In this document: positions 58,349 through 64,000 of the stretch, one piece after another
Layout: each line of letters opens with the position of its first letter
How positions within the stretch are numbered: the first letter of the stretch is position 1
Assembly (NCBI RefSeq): GCF_001613505.1
Contig: NZ_BDCM01000006.1
Coordinates: forward strand, 124,001 to 188,000
Direction of reading: 5' to 3'
Source of the DNA: Nocardia mikamii NBRC 108933
GTDB lineage: Bacteria > Actinomycetota > Actinomycetes > Mycobacteriales > Mycobacteriaceae
Length of the DNA stretch: 64,000 nucleotides
Program-made: the position numbers and the translations under genes
The notes under the pieces: generated by a model
The model's database searches: none
What the model was told of the DNA's origin: nothing
The model's input: only the letters and a program-made list of their open reading frames with translations

Positions 58349-58669
58349 TCAAAACGACTCACGAACGTTCGATCTCGACCATGAAGAAGTCGGCCTTGGC
58401 CGCCCCGCAGTCCGGACACGTCCAGTCGTCGGGAATGTCCTCCCAGCGCGTCCCCGGCGCAATACCCTCGTCCGGCCAGCCCTGCTCCTCGTCGTATTCG
58501 AAGCCGCACTGGATGCACTGAAAAATCCGGTAGGGCCGACCCCGCAGTCCGGGCAGCACCAGTCGTCCGGCACCGACTCCCACGGGGTGCCCGCCGGAAA
58601 CCCTTCCCGCGGAGCGCCTTTCGCCTCGTCGTAGACGTAATCACAGACAGGGCAACGAAAAGCACTCAT
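58349..58669 (-). CDS. rubA: Rubredoxin RubA, C-terminus replaced by out-of-frame tail
   Basis: RubA starts [18 protein letters not shown] after GGAGG and runs correctly through [10 protein letters not shown], so all four iron-binding cysteines are present. The usual end (about 12 residues of REKxDF type) is missing; the frame then reads about 60 residues that are rubB in the wrong frame, stopping at 58349. So rubA is a complete rubredoxin core with a foreign tail. A -1 slip at GGATTTTTC (58521-58525 region) would join it to rubB. Confidence 0.72.
   Translation of the reverse strand: MSAFRCPVCDYVYDEAKGAPREGFPAGTPWESVPDDWCCPDCGVGPTGFFSASSAASNTTRSRAGRTRVLRRGRAGRTFPTTGRVRTAGRPRPTSSWSRSNVRESF
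58359..58583 (-). CDS. rubB: Rubredoxin RubB, 5' end lost and merged out of frame with rubA
   Basis: The conserved part [18 protein letters not shown] ... [19 protein letters not shown] shows both CxxC knuckles and the RubB C-terminus. The normal start, MxxYKLFQC, is missing: the frame enters directly from rubA coding sequence, with no gap. Possible starts are GTG 58583 and GTG 58559, both inside rubA and in another frame. It may be translated from one of these or by frameshifting from rubA. RubB passes electrons from rubredoxin reductase to AlkB. Confidence 0.75.
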   Translation of the reverse strand: MGVGAGRLVLPGLRGRPYRIFQCIQCGFEYDEEQGWPDEGIAPGTRWEDIPDDWTCPDCGAAKADFFMVEIERS

Positions 58670-58736
58670 CACGCCTCCAGTGTCATGCGGAACACCCGCG
58701 CCCGGTCGGCACAGCGGGCCGCTGCGCAGGTGTCGC

Positions 58737-59963
58737 TCACCGTGCCTCCTGGTAGCGCGCGAGGATCTTGTCCCGCTTGCTCGGCTGCAGATTCGCCTGA
58801 GTGAGGTCGCCGTCGTAGTGGGCCACGACGCGCTTGTCCATCACGCGCCGCCACAGCGGCGGGAAGTAGGCGAGCAGGATCATGCTGGCGTAGCCGCTCG
58901 GCAGATTCGGCGCCCCGTCCCAGCTGCGCAGGGTCTGATAGCGCCGAGTCGGATAGGCGTGGTGATCGCTGTGCCGCTGCAGGTGGTACAGGAAGATGTT
59001 GGTGACGAGGTGGTCGCTGTTCCAGCTGTGGCGCGGTGTCGGCCGTTCGTACCGGCCGCGGTCCGTGCGTTGCCGCAGCAGACCGTAGTGCTCGAGATAG
59101 TTGACCGCCTCCAGCAGGCTGAAGCCGACCACCGCTTGCAACACCAGATACGGCAGTACCTCGACGCCGAAGCCGGCCACCAGCGCCGCGTAGAGCACCA
59201 GCGACATCGCCCACGCGCTGAGCACATCGTTGTGCAGGCTCCACGGCCGCTTCCCGAGCCGTTCCAGCCGGGTCCGCTCGAGGCCCCACGCGGAGCGCAG
59301 ACTGCCCCGTACCGTGCGCGGCCAGAACGCCCAGAACGACTCGCCCACACGGGAACTCGCGGGATCCTCCGGTGTCGCGACCCGCACGTGATGGCCGCGA
59401 TTGTGCTCGATGTAGAAGTGGCCGTAGAACGTCTGCGCCAGTGCGATCCGCGACAGCCACCGCTCCAGATGCACCTTCTTGTGCCCGAGTTCGTGGGCGG
59501 TGTTGATGCCGATGCCGCCGATCATGCCGACCGTCAGCGCCAGGCCGATCTTGTCCACGACCGTCAGGCCGCCGTCGATGCCGAGCCAGCTCAGGTTGTC
59601 CGCGGTGATCAGATAGCACGCCATGAGCAGCGACGCGTATTGGAACGGCAGGTAGATGTAGGTGAGGTAGCGGTAGTACCGGTCGTTCTCCAGATACTGC
59701 ATGACCTCGTCCGGCGGATTCTCGCCGTCGGGGCCGAAGAACAGGTCGGCGGCGGGAATGACCAGATAGATGAGGATCGGGCCGAGCCAGAACGGCACCT
59801 TCGCGAGGGTGTGCCAGCCCAGTTCTTCGAGTCCCCAGATCAGCGGTAGCCCGATGATGAACAGGCCGGTCGGGGCGAACAGGCCCCACAACCACAGATA
59901 GCGCTTACGGTCACGCCAGCCCGAGTCGAGCAGGCCGTCGGCGGTTCCGGCTTCGGTCGACAT
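58737..59963 (-). CDS. alkB1: Alkane 1-monooxygenase, operon copy
   Basis: A 408-residue di-iron alkane hydroxylase with six helices. Boxes: NTAHELGHK, IEHNRGHH, NYLEHYGLLRQ and LQRHSDHHAYP. ATG 59963 is chosen: GGAGA precedes it by 6 nt, whereas ATG 59993 lacks a site. First gene of the alkB-rubA-rubB-alkX operon, 67 bp ahead of rubA. It forms the terminal oxidation step for medium- and long-chain alkanes with electrons from the rubredoxins. Confidence 0.94.
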   Translation of the reverse strand: MSTEAGTADGLLDSGWRDRKRYLWLWGLFAPTGLFIIGLPLIWGLEELGWHTLAKVPFWLGPILIYLVIPAADLFFGPDGENPPDEVMQYLENDRYYRYLTYIYLPFQYASLLMACYLITADNLSWLGIDGGLTVVDKIGLALTVGMIGGIGINTAHELGHKKVHLERWLSRIALAQTFYGHFYIEHNRGHHVRVATPEDPASSRVGESFWAFWPRTVRGSLRSAWGLERTRLERLGKRPWSLHNDVLSAWAMSLVLYAALVAGFGVEVLPYLVLQAVVGFSLLEAVNYLEHYGLLRQRTDRGRYERPTPRHSWNSDHLVTNIFLYHLQRHSDHHAYPTRRYQTLRSWDGAPNLPSGYASMILLAYFPPLWRRVMDKRVVAHYDGDLTQANLQPSKRDKILARYQEAR

Positions 59964-59987
59964 CGTCGTCTCCATTCGATACAGCTG

Positions 59988-60050
59988 CCACATTCACTGT
60001 GATGTGGGTAACCATTACCGTGGACAATATGTCGACACCTGTCGGGTGTC
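59988..60050 (-). promoter_or_regulatory. Operator cluster in front of alkB1
   Basis: Three inverted repeats: CCACAT-N8-ATGTGG (59988-60007), GGTAACCATTAC (60007-60018, with GGTAA-CCA-TTACC at 60007-60019) and GACACC-TGTCG-GGTGTC (60034-60050). The middle one matches the alkB2 element at 57472 in 11 of 12 positions and is the best AlkX-site candidate. Confidence 0.6.
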
Positions 60051-60103
60051 TATACATTTTTGCTGATTTGTAAACACTTTGTGACAGCGCGTCTCGGCCG
60101 GCC

Positions 60104-60132
60104 GGGACGGGCTGCGGCGCGCAACCCGTCCC
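60104..60132 (-). terminator. Hairpin after the Nudix gene
   Basis: GGGACGGG (60104-60111) pairs with CCCGTCCC (60125-60132) across 13 nt, just beyond the Nudix stop on the minus strand. Confidence 0.5.
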
Positions 60133-60148
60133 GCCGTCGATGATCGAT

Positions 60149-60667
60149 TCAGCGCAGCAGCACATCCGAATCGGCCGGCAGCGCATCGACCGGCCACCAT
60201 CGCAGATCCGTCGACTCCGCGCTGCGCACCGGAACCGCGCCGCGCGGCGCGCGGATCTTGAACAGCAGATCCAGATGACGGGTCGGCACGCCGAGCGAGC
60301 AGGTGATCGGGTGGGCCTGCGCGCCGTACAGCCCGGGCTCGACCTCCAGTCCGGCGATCCCGGACTCCTCGGTCGCCTCCCGCAGCGCGGCATCGATCAC
60401 GGTCTCGTCGCCCGGCTCGCAGTGACCGCCCAGCTGGATCCACCGCCCGACCCGCGGGTGCAGCGTCAGCAGCACCTCACGCTCGTCGTGGGAGAACACC
60501 ACCGCCGAAGCGGTGATGTGACCGGGTGCGTGTTCACGCAGACAACCGCGTGGCGCCGAACCGAGGAATGCCAGCATCGCCTCCCGCACGGACTGTTCCG
60601 GATGCGTTGCGGGCTTCCAGTTCTCGAGCAGCTCGGTGGCCGAGGCATGTAACGACGCGGTACTCAC
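60149..60667 (-). CDS. Nudix hydrolase coupled to fbiB
   Basis: A 172-residue protein with the Nudix box [20 protein letters not shown] and EESGIAGL (G-x5-E-x7-REUxEExGU). GTG 60667 overlaps the fbiB stop (GTGA), so it is the third gene of the fbiA-fbiB unit. Nudix enzymes hydrolyse nucleoside diphosphate compounds; a role in clearing GTP-linked or oxidised nucleotides near F420 synthesis is only a guess. Confidence 0.85.
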   Translation of the reverse strand: MSTASLHASATELLENWKPATHPEQSVREAMLAFLGSAPRGCLREHAPGHITASAVVFSHDEREVLLTLHPRVGRWIQLGGHCEPGDETVIDAALREATEESGIAGLEVEPGLYGAQAHPITCSLGVPTRHLDLLFKIRAPRGAVPVRSAESTDLRWWPVDALPADSDVLLR

Positions 60668-62016
60668 AGCTCGACCAGACCCGTTCCCGCCTCGCGCGGC
60701 GGGCGCGGCGAAAGCTCCTCCTCCGGATAGCCGATGGCTATGGCGCCCAACGGATTCCAGTCCGGCGCCAGACCCAAGACCTCGCGAGTCACATCCGGAG
60801 CGAAGATGGTCGAGCCGATCCAGCAACTGCCGACACCGCGCGTGGCCAGACCGACCAGCAGACCCTGCACGGCCGCACCGACCGCGACGGTGAACATGGT
60901 CGCCTCGGCGGAACGGCGGCGCTCGTCCGGATAGTCGTGCGCGCCGTCGGGCACACAGAACGGAATGATCACCTCGGGAGCGTCGAACAGGATCCGGCCG
61001 CGCGCGACCCGGCGCTCCACCCGATCGGGATCGAGACCGTCGGCACCGAGGTCGTTGCGCCATTGCGCCGCCATCGAATCCAGCAGGCGCGCGCGCAGCC
61101 GCGGCTGCCGCACCCAGACGAACCGCACCGGCCGGGTGTGATGAGGAGCGGGCGCGGTGAGCGCGTCGCCGACCGCGGCGCGGATCAACTCGGGATCGAC
61201 CGGGGTGTCGGCGAAGGTCCGCACCGAGCGGCGCAGCAGCAGCGCTTCCCGGCGGCCGCGTTCGATCGCCTCGGCGGTGCCGAGCCAGAACAGATCCTCC
61301 TCACCGCCGCGCAGCAGATCCCTGGCGGTGGATCCGTCGTCGTGCGGAGTCAGCCCGCGCACGACCGCGACCGGCACCCCGCCCAGCTTGCCCTTAGCGA
61401 GATCCGCTGCGGCAGCGAGTTCGTCGGCCACCGCCACCTGGGTGACCTGCAGCTCGTTTCCCTGCCCGTCGACCGCGCCGGCATAGTCGTGCACGACGCG
61501 CAGGCCGGCGGCACCGATCGCGGCGTCGGTCTGGCCGATACGCCAGGCCCGGCCCATCGTGTCGGTGATGACCACCGCGACGTCGACGCCCAGCCGCTGC
61601 GCCAGCGCCGCCCGCAGCGCTGCGGCACTGGCATCGGGATCGGTTGGCAGCAGGACCAATTCGCCCTGCTCCACATTCGAACCGTCGACCCCGGAGGCCG
61701 CTTGCACGATGCCGATGTGATTCTCGGTGATGAGGGTGCGCCCCTTGCGCGCCAGCACCCGCACCGCCTCGGCATCGACGAGTTTGCGACGCACGGCATC
61801 GCGTTCGTCCGGGTCCCGCGGCGCCTCGACGATGCGCCCCTCGGCCTTGGCGACGATCTTGCTCGTCACGACCAGCACGTCCCCGTCGACCAGCCAGGGG
61901 GCCTGGGCCGCAATGTGTTCCGCGACATCGTCACCCGGCCGGAATTCCGGTAGCCCCGGCACGGGGATGATCCTGATCTCCCCGCCGGGCGCATGATCGG
62001 TGTTTCGATCGCTCAT
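60664..62016 (-). CDS. fbiB: Coenzyme F420:L-glutamate ligase FbiB
   Basis: A 450-residue two-domain enzyme. The N-terminal CofE-like ligase ([35 protein letters not shown]) adds glutamates to F420-0 or reduced precursor; the C-terminal nitroreductase-like FMN domain ([16 protein letters not shown] to GVGSCWIG) reduces dehydro-F420-0. ATG 62016 gives a length like M. tuberculosis FbiB (448). ATG 62091, overlapping the fbiA stop (ATGA), would add 25 unconserved residues from an insertion. Confidence 0.92.
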   Translation of the reverse strand: MSDRNTDHAPGGEIRIIPVPGLPEFRPGDDVAEHIAAQAPWLVDGDVLVVTSKIVAKAEGRIVEAPRDPDERDAVRRKLVDAEAVRVLARKGRTLITENHIGIVQAASGVDGSNVEQGELVLLPTDPDASAAALRAALAQRLGVDVAVVITDTMGRAWRIGQTDAAIGAAGLRVVHDYAGAVDGQGNELQVTQVAVADELAAAADLAKGKLGGVPVAVVRGLTPHDDGSTARDLLRGGEEDLFWLGTAEAIERGRREALLLRRSVRTFADTPVDPELIRAAVGDALTAPAPHHTRPVRFVWVRQPRLRARLLDSMAAQWRNDLGADGLDPDRVERRVARGRILFDAPEVIIPFCVPDGAHDYPDERRRSAEATMFTVAVGAAVQGLLVGLATRGVGSCWIGSTIFAPDVTREVLGLAPDWNPLGAIAIGYPEEELSPRPPREAGTGLVEL

Positions 62017-62093
62017 GCTGTGCTCATTCTCGGCATGAGCTGGGCGCTGCGTGGTTACGCTTCGCTGCCGCCTCCGCGCCGGATCGCTCATGC
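62007..62093 (-). repeat. 12-bp direct repeat flanking a 75-bp period insertion at the fbiA/fbiB junction
   Basis: GCATGAGCGATC on the minus strand occurs at 62093-62082 and again at 62018-62007, exactly 75 bp apart and each including an ATGA start/stop motif. Between them lies unconserved sequence with the segment GGAGGCGGCAGCGAAGCG, resembling the intergenic repeat core near 38500. The outer copy has the fbiA stop; the inner copy has the conserved FbiB start. Confidence 0.75.
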
Positions 62094-63101
62094 CGGCACC
62101 CCCGCGATATCGAGCGCCTCCCGCACCATCGCGGCGGTGGCGGCGGGATCGCTCATCAGCAGCGGCACGCTGCGTACCTGCACACCCGGCACATCGGCCT
62201 CGTCGGTCGAGTGGATGAGCCAGCCGTCGAGGATGCCGGTGTCCGATCGGGCGCCGAAGTGCCGTCCGATGGCCTCGGCCGAGGTTTCCACACCGATCAC
62301 CTCGAGGCATTCATCGGCCATGCCGCGCAAGGGTTTTCCCCCGATCACGGGCGATAAACCGACGACTTTGGCGGAAGTGGTCCGCAGCGCGCCCCGAATA
62401 CCCGGCACGGCGAGGATCGCACCGATGCTCACCACGGGGTTCGAGGGGGCCAGCAGCACCACATCAGCAGCCTCTATGATTTCCGTCACACCAGGGGCTG
62501 GTTTGGCTTGATCCGCCCCGATTGTGACGAATCCATGGGTCTCGACGTTTGCTCGGTACCGTACCCACCACTCCTGGAAATGAATCGCGCGGCGTTCGCC
62601 AGGGTTGTCGGGGTCACTGATCACAACATGCGTTTCGCACCGATCGTCGGTCGCCGGGAGAAGTTTCACACCCGGCTGCCAGCGATTGCACAGAGCCTCG
62701 GTAACCGCCGAGAGCGGGTATCCCGCGCGCAGCATTTCACTGCGCACCAGATGCGTCGCGATATCGCGATCTCCGAGTCCGAACCAATCCGGTTGCGCGT
62801 GGTATTTCGCCAGTTCCTCCTTGGCGTGCCAGGTTTCTCCGACGCGACCCCAGCCGCGTTCGGTATCGATCCCCCCACCCAGCGTGTACATGCAGGTGTC
62901 CAGGTCGGGACAGATGCGTAAACCGTGCATCCAGACGTCGTCGCCGACGTTCACCAGCGCCGTTACATCCGCTTCCGGCAGCAGTTCCCGCACACCTTGT
63001 AAGAAGCGCGCGCCGCCGACTCCACCGACCAACACCGCAATGCGCGGTTTACGATCACTCCGCTCGATCTCGGCCGCGATGTCCGCTTGTTCTCCAGTCA
63101 C
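62088..63101 (-). CDS. fbiA: Phosphoenolpyruvyl transferase FbiA (CofD family)
   Basis: A 337-residue enzyme that joins an EPPG/LPPG-type group to Fo in F420 synthesis. It begins [18 protein letters not shown] and has [32 protein letters not shown] and [22 protein letters not shown] 63101 is used: TAGGCT lies 8 nt upstream, a near-leaderless arrangement. Divergent from whiB2, as in mycobacteria (Rv3261). Confidence 0.92.
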   Translation of the reverse strand: MTGEQADIAAEIERSDRKPRIAVLVGGVGGARFLQGVRELLPEADVTALVNVGDDVWMHGLRICPDLDTCMYTLGGGIDTERGWGRVGETWHAKEELAKYHAQPDWFGLGDRDIATHLVRSEMLRAGYPLSAVTEALCNRWQPGVKLLPATDDRCETHVVISDPDNPGERRAIHFQEWWVRYRANVETHGFVTIGADQAKPAPGVTEIIEAADVVLLAPSNPVVSIGAILAVPGIRGALRTTSAKVVGLSPVIGGKPLRGMADECLEVIGVETSAEAIGRHFGARSDTGILDGWLIHSTDEADVPGVQVRSVPLLMSDPAATAAMVREALDIAGVPA

Positions 63102-63446
63102 ATCCGCACAGCCTATGCGGTGCCCGGAAGCGGGGGTTCGAGTGCGTATTTGCTGGTCATTTGCTACTTCGAGGTTACCGAACCGCGTCGAAGGCGGCCT
63201 CGGATAGTAACGGAATTGTGTCGGCAGCTTGACCATCGGCGCGTCCGGCGTGTCTAATCACAGACATGTCATTCCGGGTCCGCGCGAGAGCCTTTGGCGC
63301 AGACCGCGTTTCGAACGCATGTTCGCATCGGAACGACAAGCTCGGGGATGTCCGCGGGACTACGTCGCGGTGTGGGACCGTCGGTGGGCAGGTCCGGTCC
63401 GACGGAAAAATCATTCTGCGCTAACACACAGTGAGGAGGCGGAGCG
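63102..63446. other. 345-bp intergenic region between fbiA and whiB2
   Basis: No convincing gene. It must contain both divergent promoters. TAGGCT near fbiA is a likely -10 box. Close to whiB2, GAGGAGG is a strong ribosome-binding site for ATG 63447. I see no other clear element. Confidence 0.4.
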
Positions 63447-63569
63447 ATGGCCGAGGAGCTGGCCCCGTCGGGCATTCCGGGCGGTGTATCGCAAACCGAT
63501 TCCACAGCATGCGCAGCACCAAGCGACTGCGCTGACGGCCGGAACGACGAACGAGAGGGGGGCAGCACG

Positions 63570-63917
63570 GTGAACTACGAATCGGGATCGCTCAACAGAA
63601 CTCCGCAGGGAGGGCAGTGGGCGCGCACTCAGCGCAAACCCGAACCACCGCAGCTGAGTCTCATCGTCACCGACTTCGATGCGATGTTCGACACCATCGA
63701 AGAACAGTGGCAGGAACGGGCGCTGTGCGCCCAAACCGATCCGGAAGCCTTCTTCCCCGAAAAAGGCGGCTCCACAAGGGAAGCCAAACGGATCTGCATG
63801 GGCTGCGAGGTCCGCGACGAGTGCCTGGAATACGCACTCGCCCACGACGAGCGATTCGGTATCTGGGGCGGTTTGTCCGAACGCGAACGCCGCCGCCTCA
63901 AGCGCGGCATCTCGTAG
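63570..63917 (+). CDS. whiB2: WhiB-family iron-sulphur regulator WhiB2 (WhmD)
   Basis: A WhiB protein with the four [4Fe-4S] cysteines in ALCAQTDPEAFFPEKGG, RICMGCEVRDECLEYAL and the turn GIWGGLSERERRRLKRG. WhiB2 governs septation in mycobacteria and works with sigma-A. From GTG 63570 (GAGAGGGGGG 7 nt upstream) it has 115 residues. An in-frame ATG at 63447 has GAGGAGG 7 nt upstream and would give 156 residues, so two start sites look usable. Divergent from fbiA, as Rv3260c/Rv3261. Confidence 0.9.
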   Translation: MNYESGSLNRTPQGGQWARTQRKPEPPQLSLIVTDFDAMFDTIEEQWQERALCAQTDPEAFFPEKGGSTREAKRICMGCEVRDECLEYALAHDERFGIWGGLSERERRRLKRGIS

Positions 63918-64000
63918 CCGCCTCGCTCCCCCGCCTCTCCGGGAATCTTGCGTGCCGTGAGAGCCGGGTGAGTGTCGCTTCGGGCCGGCGGTCGCGGGGC

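Noticed and set aside
58521..58525. Single-base homopolymer error as sole cause of the rubA/rubB frame difference
   Set aside because: RubB-like residues (PYRIF) already appear in the rubB frame upstream of the T-run, so a deletion between CGV and PYRIF explains the data better than one missing T, though it is not excluded.

Overview
The window reads as a chromosomal segment of a high-GC mycolic-acid actinomycete, most probably Nocardia. This is inferred from very GC-rich third codon positions, many GTG starts, secreted and cytoplasmic families typical of Nocardia (a DUF8020-like protein, a DUF4254-like protein), and gene order matching the M. tuberculosis Rv3223c-Rv3262 neighbourhood: sigH/rshA, SRAP, aroA, rsgA, secA, Rv3235-like, a WS/DGAT, Rv3231c-like, Rv3230c-like, desA3, hpf, comF, lpqB-mtrB-mtrA, tmk, ahcY, alkB-rubA-rubB-alkX, fbiA-fbiB and whiB2. 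No tRNA, rRNA, CRISPR array, insertion sequence or prophage was recognised.

Layout. 0-12 kb is accessory: a PhyH-type dioxygenase, a class III aminotransferase, a 7-TM protein, an MFS permease and a small secreted protein, then a 1077-residue kinase/ATPase/LuxR regulator and a divergent PucR regulator/acyl-CoA ligase pair. 11.7-17.2 kb holds oxidoreductases with MarR and TetR regulators, trmO, and two broken genes (an acyl-CoA dehydrogenase tail and an alcohol dehydrogenase lacking its N-terminal domain). 17.3-27.4 kb is core: the 24-residue ribosomal protein bL37, the sigH-rshA redox switch with its own SigH-type promoter, ybaK, a MarR/efflux pair, SRAP, an aldehyde dehydrogenase, and aroA coupled to rsgA. 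27.4-31.3 kb is regulatory and accessory. 31.3-41.5 kb carries secA and a lipid block (WS/DGAT, ferredoxin reductase, two tandem desaturases). 41.5-52.3 kb carries bluB, a thiolase, hpf, comF, lpqB-mtrB-mtrA, tmk and ahcY. 52.5-56.2 kb is a CitAB/DctA dicarboxylate module. 56.2-60 kb is an alkane hydroxylase locus with two AlkB paralogues. 60-64 kb is the F420 locus plus whiB2.

How genes work together. The alkane block (AlkB, rubredoxins, AlkX repressor), the desaturases with their reductase, the acyl-CoA ligase and the thiolase describe hydrocarbon and fatty-acid use, while the WS/DGAT points to storage lipid. MtrAB-LpqB, SecA and WhiB2 serve envelope and division. SigH-RshA handles thiol stress.

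The most unusual items are: rubA and rubB merged out of frame; a 12-bp direct repeat around a 75-bp in-frame insertion at the fbiA/fbiB junction; a probable CTG start for rsgA overlapping the aroA stop; a 25-bp tandem repeat in the desaturase leader; the same palindrome in front of both alkB genes; a SigH-type promoter in front of sigH with a long SigH N-terminus; and a set of genes whose start codon lies 6-7 nt after a TANNNT -10 box, implying leaderless mRNAs.
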